This document shows positions 1 to 7,686 of a DNA stretch of 16,847 nucleotides, one piece after another. This stretch comes from JAPLDA01 sp043787975 (GTDB taxonomy: Bacteria; Bacteroidota; Bacteroidia; AKYH767-A; 2013-40CM-41-45), in assembly GCA_043787975.1 (NCBI GenBank), contig JAYVUK010000081.1:1-16847 (forward strand). Reading direction: 5' to 3'. The notes beneath the pieces are model-generated. The model had not been told where the DNA came from. It saw nothing but the letters and a program-made list of their open reading frames with translations, and did not search any database. The position numbers and the translations under genes were made by a program. The number at the start of each line of letters is the position of its first letter. The first letter of the stretch is position 1.

Positions 1-40
1 CTCTCACACTTCAATTTTCGGATTAAGAAGCTCGGCATAA

Positions 41-95
41 CCAAATCTAACACAGGTTTGATGTTAATTATTTTCGGAAACCTGTGTTGATTTGG
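41..95. repeat. imperfect inverted repeat (long hairpin)
   Basis: The left arm at 41-59 and the right arm at 78-95 are complementary over 18 base pairs, with one extra T bulged in the left arm and an 18-nt loop between them. It lies 33 nt beyond the stop of the radical SAM gene on the minus strand, so it may help end that transcript. Neither side has a T-run, and the loop is long for an intrinsic terminator. Its role is therefore unsettled; it could also be a small palindromic repeat. Confidence 0.6.
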
Positions 96-128
96 TATAT
101 AATTCAAAATTCCCAATTTATAATTTCT

Positions 129-1151
129 TTAAGCCCACACTTTAGTTCCCTCGGTGCAATTTTTACAAATCTCAATTTCAGAGCGGCTCTTTAAAAGTGA
201 CTGACGAAAATTCTGATACGACTCACTATTCCAGATTTCAGAAAATCTTTTTTGCTGCAGGCTTCCCATCACATGCGAAGCATCTTTGTCAAAACAACAT
301 GGAACAATTTTTCCGTCCCATGTGATCACGCATGAATGCCACATTTTCCAACAGTGATTCAGCAACTTATTTTTGATGCTCCAGGTTCCATCCGCTTTCT
401 TTTTGTAACGGGAATATTTTTCATTCAGCGGAATCAATTCATTCCCGTGTCCGTAGTCATACACCTGCGCTGTCTTAAAAACAATTTCATCCACTCCAAT
501 TTTTTTCGCCAGTTCATTCAACTCGTCAACCTGATTTTCATTATGACTGACCACCAGGAACTGAAAAATAAGATGAGGTGTTGTTGATTTTAGTTTGTGT
601 TTCCACTTCACCACATTTCGTGTTCCTTCTAAAACTTTTTCCAGCGAACCACCAATTCGATATTGTTCATACGTTTCCTGCGTGGTGCCATCAATGGAAA
701 TAATTAATCGATCCAATCCTGACTCCACAATTTTTTTTGCTGTTTCATCATTCAGAAAATGAGCGTTGGTGGAAGTCGCCGTGTAAATCTTTTTCTCCGA
801 AGCATATTTTACCATGTCGGCGAACTTCGGATGGAGGAACGGTTCGCCCTGGAAATAAAAAGTCAGGTAGAGAATGTCTTTGTACAACTCATCAATGGTC
901 TGTTTGAAAAATTTCGGATCAAGCATTCCTGTTTCGCGTGTGAATGAACGCAATCCACTCGGACATTCAGGACAACGCAGGTTGCAGGAAGTTGTCGGCT
1001 CAAACGAGATGCTGATCGGCCATCCATTGTGTGAAGATGCACCTGTTAGTTTTGAACGGTGATAGCTTGCAAAAATTTTTGCAGCATTCATCGCTCTTCG
1101 CACAGTAAGTTTTGAAAGAACATTCCGTAAGTCCCTGAAATTTCTGTTCAT
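129..1151 (-). CDS. radical SAM/SPASM domain protein
   Basis: This is a 340-residue protein of the radical SAM superfamily with a C-terminal SPASM region. Counting from the ATG at 1151, the cluster motif CxxxCxxC is at C56, C60 and C63 and should hold the 4Fe-4S cluster that cleaves S-adenosylmethionine. A GEP motif follows at about 102-104. Six further cysteines (C267, C274, C285, C286, C329, C332) form the SPASM auxiliary cluster pattern, including the paired CC followed by FDKD. No signal peptide is seen, so it should be cytosolic. The family contains peptide-maturing enzymes and many uncharacterised members. No precursor peptide or other partner gene is visible beside it, so the substrate is unknown. 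A TTG two codons upstream (1157) is possible, but the ATG at 1151 is the simpler start. It is divergent from the giant adhesin-like gene. Confidence 0.93.
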   Translation of the reverse strand: MNRNFRDLRNVLSKLTVRRAMNAAKIFASYHRSKLTGASSHNGWPISISFEPTTSCNLRCPECPSGLRSFTRETGMLDPKFFKQTIDELYKDILYLTFYFQGEPFLHPKFADMVKYASEKKIYTATSTNAHFLNDETAKKIVESGLDRLIISIDGTTQETYEQYRIGGSLEKVLEGTRNVVKWKHKLKSTTPHLIFQFLVVSHNENQVDELNELAKKIGVDEIVFKTAQVYDYGHGNELIPLNEKYSRYKKKADGTWSIKNKLLNHCWKMWHSCVITWDGKIVPCCFDKDASHVMGSLQQKRFSEIWNSESYQNFRQSLLKSRSEIEICKNCTEGTKVWA

Positions 1152-1157
1152 CTTCAA

Positions 1158-1319
1158 CCGAAAAATTTTTTTTCGTTAAACAAAGATGCACATAATCAAC
1201 AGACCAATTTTAGTTGCCTTTACTAACAATTGAAAAATAATTATGTTAATAATTAGAAAGAGAAAAAAGTTTTAGCAACTCTCAATAAATTATTTTAGTT
1301 GCTTCGTTTTTAACAACCA
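1158..1319. promoter_or_regulatory. divergent intergenic region with repeated TTTTAGTTGC
   Basis: This AT-rich gap separates the radical SAM gene from the giant surface protein gene and must hold both promoters. The ten bases TTTTAGTTGC occur at 1208-1217 and again at 1293-1302. The inverse core GCAACT is at 1275-1280, giving a 7-bp inverted repeat with the second copy. On the minus strand CATCTTTG (1188 to 1181) is one base off the Bacteroidota -7 motif TAnnTTTG. No convincing -7 motif is seen for the plus-strand gene. The repeats may be a regulator site, but this is inference only. Confidence 0.3.
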
Positions 1320-1322
1320 TTG

Positions 1323-4300
1323 ATGATAAGAATAATCTCCTTTTTTTTCTGCCTGACTGCTACATTTTCTGCATTGGCACAGAATAACAGTTGTTCCAAT
1401 GCCACACCGTTATGTGCTAACAACACAACAAGTTCGTCTACGACAGGTGCAACTGCTGCCGGTTCTGATCCTGCCATTTCGTGCGGAGACAATACAGTGA
1501 ACAACAGCGTCTGGTTTACGGTTCTTGCCATCAACAATGGAAATGCAACCATCACAGTTTCTCAGATCAACAATATTCCCGGTCTTGAAATGGAAGTGTA
1601 CACCGGCATCTGTGGTTCGCTTACTCCTATAATCGGTACTTCATGCGCGAGTGCTGTCGGGCCGAGCGGCTCGATGAATGTTACATTCGCTACCACAGCA
1701 GGAACAACCTACTACATCATGGTTGACGGAACAGGAGGCAACCAGGAAGCATTCACGATTCTGGCAACCACCTTGAACGATGCCATCATTGCGCGACCGG
1801 ATGCGAACTTCAATACAAATCCGGCGAATGGCTGTGTTCCGCTTACTGAGTTGTTGCAAAACACCACCACGCTTCACGGCGGAACAAACATCACGTATCA
1901 ATGGAAGATTGACGGAGGTCCTTATATTACGGCTTCAGGCAGCGACACCACCGTAATTTTTAATACACTCGGAACCCACACCGTTGACCTTCGCGTGTGT
2001 AATGCAGAATGCGGATGTAAATCAATCAGCCAGGATATTGTGGTACAAAATCTTTTTCCGACTATCAGTGCATCGCCTTTGACAGGTTGCATCGGTTCAT
2101 CCATTGATTTTACAGGCGATGCATTGATTCTTCCTGATCCTCCGACTGTAGATCCGAATGTAACGAACTGGGCGTGGAATTTCGGTGACCCAAATTCAGG
2201 TGTGAACAATACTGCAAACGGACAATTTCCTTCCCATACGTTTGTCGGTCCAGGTGCATCCTTTACTGTTCAACTGATCGTTGATGGAACTTGCGGACCG
2301 GATACAACATCCACAATCATCAACCTGAATCCTCAACCCGTTGTGTATGCCGGACCTGATCAAACCATCTGCGAAGGAACCACTGCTACGTTAACTGCAA
2401 CAATATTGGTTGGGACATTACCGCTTCAGAATATCAACTGGGTCGGGCCCGGAACAATCGGATGTTCCAATTGTTTAAGCACTACCGTTGATAATTTACC
2501 TCCGGGAGGACCTTATATTTTCTCCGTAGACATCACCGATGCAAACGGATGTACCGCTGACACAACAGTAAACATTACTGTATTGCCCAAACCGGTAGTT
2601 GATGCCGGCTCCGGACAAATCGTCTGCGCCAACCAACCGGTGAGTTTGAATGCAACTCCCATCGTTGGAACTCCGCCGTTTTCATATTTGTGGACTCCTG
2701 CTGCAGGTCTTGACAATGATACCATTCCGAATCCGACAGCGATCGTAAATGTATTTACCACCTATTGCGTTCACATGACCGACTCATCAGGATGTGTATC
2801 AGATGATGCATGCGTGGACATTGATGTTTATCCGCCTCCAACCATTTCACCAGCCATTCCCGTATTGTGTTCAAGCAATCCGAATCTAACGGATACGTTT
2901 AATGTTTCCGGTGCAGGGGCGGGATCTGTTTACTCCTGGGTTTTATCTCCCGACTATTCCCTGATCATTGGTGCGAACGCTGATTCATCAAGCATCTATG
3001 TTACGTTTCCATCTGCTGTTACCGGAAATTATTTTTTCGTTGCTATTGTTACGGATGGTGTAACCGGTTGTACGGATACTGTTGCAACCGTTTTTTCTGT
3101 AACAAACGGTCTTAGCATGAGCGTGACAGGACCATCACAAATATGTTCCGGTCAATCTGCAACACTTACCGCCAGCGGTGCCGTAACATTTGCGTGGACT
3201 GCGAATCCTGCTTATGTATTTGTCGATTCAACTCTTGACACACAAACTGTTTCTCCTCTTGTAACAACGGTGTTTACCATTACAGGCACAGCGGGAACTT
3301 GCTCGCAAACAATCACTGATACATTGGTTGTAAATCCGATTCCGGTTGCCACTTCTGCAAACATTCTTCCTTTCTGCGGATGCTCAACAGTAACCTTGAA
3401 TGGCATAGGAAGTACGCCCGGCATGAATTATTTGTGGACCAGTTTCGGTGGAGCAACGATTGCAGATTCTTCTGCGTTGAATACAACTGCTTCCATTTGT
3501 GTTTCTGAAACATTTGTTCTGACGGTGACCGATCCTGCATCCGGATGTTTTGCAAGTGATACCACCACTGCGACCACTTCCACGAAACCGGATGCTGCCG
3601 CTACAGTTTCACCAACCGTTATCTGCTTGGGAGTTTCAACGCTCATTACATTAGACGGAACAGGAAGTGATACCACATCGGGCACCACCTATCACTGGTC
3701 ATCAAATAATCCTACCGCCATCATTACAGATACGGCAGCATTGGTAACAGATGCAACCGTTTCAAATACAACTGTTTTTTATCTCACCGTTACGAATGCA
3801 TTGGGTTGTGATTCCATCGTAAGCGATACGGTACACATTTATCCACCGCCTGTGCTCATTGCTTCACCGGGTTTTCTTTGTACCAGTGATCCGCTGTTGC
3901 AATCAACACTCACTGTGTTTGGTGCCAGCGTGGGTTCAACCTATACATGGACTGTTCCGGCATGTGCCGTTCCCAACACAGCAAGCGGAACATCGCAAAT
4001 GTTTGATGTAACAGGTTGCGGAGTTGGCTCCTTCGGATTTTTTGTGGACGTCACGGATTCGGTAACCGGATGTTTCTATAGCCTCTCATCATCTGTAAAT
4101 GTAGTTACCAGTGTTGTGTTAGTTGTAAGCAACGACACAACCATCTGTGAGGGAAGTTCTGTAACACTGAGCGCAAGCGGAGCTAATACTTTTTTATGGA
4201 ACACTGTTCCAGCTGATACAACTCCATCTATCACATTAAACAATCTTCTTGCTTCCGGCTCACCCTATCAGTTCATTGTTACCGGAACGACCGGAAGTTG

Positions 4301-7300
4301 TTCTGCAACGGATACAATCATTGTTACCGTGGATTCCGTTCCGGTTACATCTGCAATCACAGGTAGCAACACTGTTTGCGCATATGATTTAGGCGATCCT
4401 TATTTTGTATCTCCGGCGGCAGGAAATTATACATGGACAGTTACAGGTGGAGTTATTGCTTCCGGACAAGGAACAAATATTATCACGGTTGATTGGGACT
4501 CCGCAGGAACCGGAACGATCACCGTTGTTGATACGAACGCATTCGGTTGCGCAGGAGTTCTTCAAACACTCACGGTAACCATTAATCCTCTTCCTGCTCC
4601 TTCGCTCATATTCGGACCTGACACTGTTTGTGAAAACAGTGTCATCACGTATTTCATTATTCCTTCTGCCGGATCAACGTATCAGTGGTCTGTAGCCGGT
4701 GGATCAATTTCGGGAGCCGACACATTATTTTTTATTGACGTGATCTGGGGACCTGCGGGACCTGGTTTTATTTCAGTCCAGGAGACAAATGCAGCTGGTT
4801 GTTTTGCAAATCATGACACAACTGTTTTTATTAATCCACAGCCAACACCGGCACTCGTTCTAGGCAATTTTTTTATCTGTGCAACTGATTCCATTCAGTG
4901 GTACTATACTCCTGATACAACTTCAATAAGCCTGTTTAACTGGAATGTCATTGGGGGAAGCATCATCTCTGCAAGTAGCCTCAACGATAGTATTCTTGTT
5001 AATTGGGGCGACACCACAACAGGGAGCGTAACGATCATCGAAACTGATTTTAATGGTTGCACAAGTGATCCTGCTGTTTATCCTTTCTCATCAAATCCAT
5101 CACCATTAATAACGGGACTTCCAGACTCCATTTCGGTTTGCAGAAATACCGCCTATCCGATTTCTGATACTGTAAATGTTGGAACCATTACGTGGACAAC
5201 ATCCGGTGACGGAACATTTGATGACAACACGATCGCAACTCCGGTTTATACTCCGGGCCCTTCTGATACCAACTATGTTACCCTCACCGTTGTTGTATCT
5301 AACTTTCCGTGTACAGACGCTACCGATTCAATCGTTTTGTTTTTTACAACTCCACCTGTCGTTACGTTAACCGCATCGCAAACCACTGTTTGTCCGGGTG
5401 ACAGTGTTACATTGACTGCAACAGGCGGAGGAAGTTATTCATGGACTCCGAACAACACAGATACAACTGCCATCGTTGTTGTGTATCCCGTTGATACCAC
5501 TACTTATTTTGTAACTGTCAACAATGGATTCAGTTGTTCGACAACTGATTCGATCACGATCAACGTTGACTCGATCCCAATCACTTCAACAATTAGCGGA
5601 GTTGATTCTGCCTGCGCCCGAGATAGCGGATTGGTTTATTCTGTTATCTCCACTTCAGGAAATTATGTATGGACGATCTCAAACGGAACTATCCTTTCGG
5701 GACAAGGAACAGATTCTGTGTATGTGCAATGGGATACTGCAGGAGTGGGAACAATCACGGTTGTCGATACCAATGCTGCAGGATGTAGCGGAGTAACACA
5801 AACACTTCTCGTTACCATCTATCCGATTCCTGTCACTTCACTAATCAACGGACAGGATACGGTTTGTGAGAACAGCACCATCACATATTTTGTTACGTCT
5901 CCCGGACCGGTTTATAATTGGTCGGTGAGTGGAGGAACCATCATCGGAAGTTCCAACCAGAGTTTTATCAGTGTAACATGGGGAGCAGCGGGAGTTGGAA
6001 CCATTTCAGTAAATGAAACCAGTCTTTCAGGATGTTCAGGTGCTTACCAGGATACCACGATTATTATTAATCCTGTTCCTGTTCCTGTGATTATGCAGGG
6101 AGACACGGTACTATGTGAAGGTGACAGCCTCCAAGTATATAGTACGCTTGCTACAGCAGGATCAACGTATAACTGGAACGTAACAGGCGGAGCAATTTTA
6201 TCCGGACAAGGCGCTGACAGTGTACACGTGAACTGGAGTACTTCATTTGGAGGAACAATCAGTGTCACTGAAACGAATTCATTCGGATGCACAAGTGATT
6301 CAACGGTATCTGTTGTTGTTATCAATCCTCACATTGTTGCATCTGCATTGCCCGATTCAGGAACCGTTTGTCAAAACAGTTCGTTCCCTATTTTTGGTTC
6401 GGTGAATGCGGGAACCATCGCCTGGACAACTTCAGGGACAGGAACATTCAGTGATACAACGATTCAATCACCAACATATACTCCGTCAATAGCCGATACT
6501 GGAACCTATGTAACATTGACGATGGTTGTATCCAATGCTCCCTGTCCTGATACAACCATTTATGTTGTGGTGTATGTTTCACCAAGTCCTACTTTACTAT
6601 TAACCGGAACCCAGAATACAATTTGCTTTGGAGAAACGGACACGCTCGTTGCATCTTCTGTTGGCAGCAATACTTATTTATGGAATCCCGGAGCTGATAC
6701 CACGGCTACCATTGTTGTGAGCCCTCCATCAACAACAACCTATTCGGTTGTTGTTACAAACAGTTATAGTTGTACAATTGCTGATTCTGTTGTTGTCACC
6801 GTAATCCCTCCAGGAATTCCTGACGGAGGAAATAATCAAATCATTTGTATTGGTGACTCTGCACATCTTACCGGAACTTTTCAGAATGCGGGAGGATTGC
6901 AGTGGGATACTTTGCCCGGCAGTGATGGAACTTTTTTACCGGATGCAATTTCCGCTATCGTAACATATGTTCCCGGACACACTGATTCTCTTGCCGGAGT
7001 TGCGCATCTGATTTTAACTACAACCGGTGCTTGCCTGAACCTCACGGATACAATCACCATTACGATCGGTCAGTTTCCATCTGTGTTTGCGGGTTACGAC
7101 ACTACGCTTACGGAAGGCCCTGATGCGGGATCAACGGTTCAGTTAGGTGGTAGCGTATTAAATGTGAGTGGTGGTTACTGGACAACTTCCGGAACGGGAA
7201 CATTTTCTCCGGATACGAATTCGCTGAATGCAGTGTACACTCCGAGTACATCAGACTTTAGCGAGGATTCCATCATCATCACGCTTACCACAATTGGCGG

Positions 7301-7592
7301 CTGCAGAATCGTAAGCGATTTTCTTGTGATTGATATTGCACCGTTCACCATTCCCAATGTGATTACTCCGTATCCGACTTCGCCGGGCTTCAACGATTTC
7401 TTTGTGATCAAAAATCTTCCTCCGAATACCAAATTGAAAATATGGGATCGCTGGGGACTGATTGTTTTTGATACAGATTATTATTTGAACGATTGGGACG
7501 CTGCAGAAATAAAGGCAGACACGTATTATTATGTTCTCACCACCACGAGAAAAGAATTTCACGGTTTCATAAAAGTGATACGGGAGGAATAG
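1323..7592 (+). CDS. giant secreted PKD/Ig-like repeat protein with T9SS type B sorting domain
   Basis: This is a cell-surface or released adhesin-like protein of about 2089 residues. Residues 1-19 are a signal peptide ending ALA before Q20. Residues of about 21-142 form an N-terminal beta domain rich in Asn, Thr and Cys. Two PKD-type domains follow (about 145-330), then roughly 20 Ig-like or PKD-like modules of 75-100 residues. Each typically opens with a Cys after a hydrophobic strand (for example TICEG) and has a second Cys in a GC motif near its end, suggesting one disulfide per module. Residues of about 2008-2089 match the gliding-motility-associated C-terminal (type B) sorting domain, with the patterns TPYPTSPGFNDFF, WDRWG, NDWD and YYYVL. 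Such proteins cross the outer membrane by the type IX system and are often adhesins. No enzymatic domain is visible. A TTG sits one codon upstream (1320), but the ATG at 1323 is preferred. The gene faces the protease gene across a shared terminator. Confidence 0.95.
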   Translation: MIRIISFFFCLTATFSALAQNNSCSNATPLCANNTTSSSTTGATAAGSDPAISCGDNTVNNSVWFTVLAINNGNATITVSQINNIPGLEMEVYTGICGSLTPIIGTSCASAVGPSGSMNVTFATTAGTTYYIMVDGTGGNQEAFTILATTLNDAIIARPDANFNTNPANGCVPLTELLQNTTTLHGGTNITYQWKIDGGPYITASGSDTTVIFNTLGTHTVDLRVCNAECGCKSISQDIVVQNLFPTISASPLTGCIGSSIDFTGDALILPDPPTVDPNVTNWAWNFGDPNSGVNNTANGQFPSHTFVGPGASFTVQLIVDGTCGPDTTSTIINLNPQPVVYAGPDQTICEGTTATLTATILVGTLPLQNINWVGPGTIGCSNCLSTTVDNLPPGGPYIFSVDITDANGCTADTTVNITVLPKPVVDAGSGQIVCANQPVSLNATPIVGTPPFSYLWTPAAGLDNDTIPNPTAIVNVFTTYCVHMTDSSGCVSDDACVDIDVYPPPTISPAIPVLCSSNPNLTDTFNVSGAGAGSVYSWVLSPDYSLIIGANADSSSIYVTFPSAVTGNYFFVAIVTDGVTGCTDTVATVFSVTNGLSMSVTGPSQICSGQSATLTASGAVTFAWTANPAYVFVDSTLDTQTVSPLVTTVFTITGTAGTCSQTITDTLVVNPIPVATSANILPFCGCSTVTLNGIGSTPGMNYLWTSFGGATIADSSALNTTASICVSETFVLTVTDPASGCFASDTTTATTSTKPDAAATVSPTVICLGVSTLITLDGTGSDTTSGTTYHWSSNNPTAIITDTAALVTDATVSNTTVFYLTVTNALGCDSIVSDTVHIYPPPVLIASPGFLCTSDPLLQSTLTVFGASVGSTYTWTVPACAVPNTASGTSQMFDVTGCGVGSFGFFVDVTDSVTGCFYSLSSSVNVVTSVVLVVSNDTTICEGSSVTLSASGANTFLWNTVPADTTPSITLNNLLASGSPYQFIVTGTTGSCSATDTIIVTVDSVPVTSAITGSNTVCAYDLGDPYFVSPAAGNYTWTVTGGVIASGQGTNIITVDWDSAGTGTITVVDTNAFGCAGVLQTLTVTINPLPAPSLIFGPDTVCENSVITYFIIPSAGSTYQWSVAGGSISGADTLFFIDVIWGPAGPGFISVQETNAAGCFANHDTTVFINPQPTPALVLGNFFICATDSIQWYYTPDTTSISLFNWNVIGGSIISASSLNDSILVNWGDTTTGSVTIIETDFNGCTSDPAVYPFSSNPSPLITGLPDSISVCRNTAYPISDTVNVGTITWTTSGDGTFDDNTIATPVYTPGPSDTNYVTLTVVVSNFPCTDATDSIVLFFTTPPVVTLTASQTTVCPGDSVTLTATGGGSYSWTPNNTDTTAIVVVYPVDTTTYFVTVNNGFSCSTTDSITINVDSIPITSTISGVDSACARDSGLVYSVISTSGNYVWTISNGTILSGQGTDSVYVQWDTAGVGTITVVDTNAAGCSGVTQTLLVTIYPIPVTSLINGQDTVCENSTITYFVTSPGPVYNWSVSGGTIIGSSNQSFISVTWGAAGVGTISVNETSLSGCSGAYQDTTIIINPVPVPVIMQGDTVLCEGDSLQVYSTLATAGSTYNWNVTGGAILSGQGADSVHVNWSTSFGGTISVTETNSFGCTSDSTVSVVVINPHIVASALPDSGTVCQNSSFPIFGSVNAGTIAWTTSGTGTFSDTTIQSPTYTPSIADTGTYVTLTMVVSNAPCPDTTIYVVVYVSPSPTLLLTGTQNTICFGETDTLVASSVGSNTYLWNPGADTTATIVVSPPSTTTYSVVVTNSYSCTIADSVVVTVIPPGIPDGGNNQIICIGDSAHLTGTFQNAGGLQWDTLPGSDGTFLPDAISAIVTYVPGHTDSLAGVAHLILTTTGACLNLTDTITITIGQFPSVFAGYDTTLTEGPDAGSTVQLGGSVLNVSGGYWTTSGTGTFSPDTNSLNAVYTPSTSDFSEDSIIITLTTIGGCRIVSDFLVIDIAPFTIPNVITPYPTSPGFNDFFVIKNLPPNTKLKIWDRWGLIVFDTDYYLNDWDAAEIKADTYYYVLTTTRKEFHGFIKVIREE
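2832..3350 (+). repeat. Ig-module pair, copy 1 (coding repeat)
   Basis: Two adjacent modules of the giant protein resemble the pair at 3843-4346. The first has the pattern LCSSNP, then GSVYSW, then TDGVTGC. The second has QICSGQSATLTASGA followed by TGTAGTC. The corresponding motifs in the later copy are LCTSDP, GSTYTW, TDSVTGC and TICEGSSVTLSASGA. This points to duplication of a two-module unit. Confidence 0.6.
3843..4346 (+). repeat. Ig-module pair, copy 2 (coding repeat)
   Basis: This is the second copy of the two-module unit described at 2832-3350. Shared landmarks are the opening PPP strand, GSxYxW, the TDxVTGC motif and a following module with TLxASGA. It directly precedes the first 412-residue block, so the protein appears to have grown by several rounds of multi-module duplication. 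Confidence 0.6.
4332..5567 (+). repeat. 412-residue five-module block, copy 1
   Basis: This stretch of the giant gene encodes five successive Ig-like modules that recur in the same order in the next block. Landmarks are DSVPVTS at the start, GQGTN, GTITVVDTNAFGC, DTVCENS, LPDSISVC, GTITWTTSG and TVCPGDSVTLTA, ending TDSITINV. The block is 1236 nt (412 codons), exactly as long as the following copy. Confidence 0.8.
5568..6803 (+). repeat. 412-residue five-module block, copy 2
   Basis: This is the tandem second copy of the block at 4332-5567, also 1236 nt. Matching landmarks are DSIPITS, GQGTD, GTITVVDTNAAGC, DTVCENS, LPDSGTVC, GTIAWTTSG and NTICFGETDTLVA, ending ADSVVVTV. Divergence at the protein level is clear, so the duplication is not recent, yet the total length has stayed identical. 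Confidence 0.8.
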
Positions 7593-7639
7593 AAAGAAAA
7601 TACAAACTGCGCAGATTGCAGATAAAAAATTAATCACAA

Positions 7640-7668
7640 AAAAGGGAGCAATTAAGTTGCTCCCTTTT
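7640..7668. terminator. bidirectional intrinsic terminator
   Basis: A perfect 12-bp inverted repeat has arms at 7640-7651 and 7657-7668 and a 5-nt loop. The GC-rich core (GGGAGC and GCTCCC) is flanked by A-runs on the left and T-runs on the right, so it can act in both directions. It lies 47 nt after the stop of the giant surface protein gene and 18 nt beyond the end of the convergent protease gene, and should end both transcripts. Confidence 0.9.
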
Positions 7669-7686
7669 GCATTTCAATAAAGATGA

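Noticed and set aside
1..40. Frame 2 is open from the edge to a TAA at 38-40, directly before the hairpin, and could be the end of an upstream plus-strand gene.
   Set aside because: Only 12 codons are visible and none is recognisable; frame 1 is also open (to 90). Too short to support a gene.
45..93. Possible integron attC site: ATCTAAC fits RYYYAAC and the right arm has GTTGATT, with an extrahelical base.
   Set aside because: GTTGATT breaks the GTTRRRY pattern at one base, the R-to-R span (49 nt) is short for attC, and no integrase or cassette array is visible.
1152..1157. TTG start for the radical SAM protein, with similar upstream TTG starts for the giant protein (1320) and the small conserved protein (14036).
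   Set aside because: Each has an ATG one to three codons downstream. At 14036 the TTG lies inside a perfect -7 promoter box, so the ATGs are preferred.
2340..6800. Periodic repetition that could suggest a CRISPR or satellite array.
   Set aside because: The repetition is at the level of protein modules in one long open frame, with no identical short repeats and spacers.
7251..7637. A 128-codon minus-strand frame across the end of the giant gene.
   Set aside because: It is antisense to the well-supported type B sorting domain and crosses the non-coding gap up to the terminator; no family resemblance.
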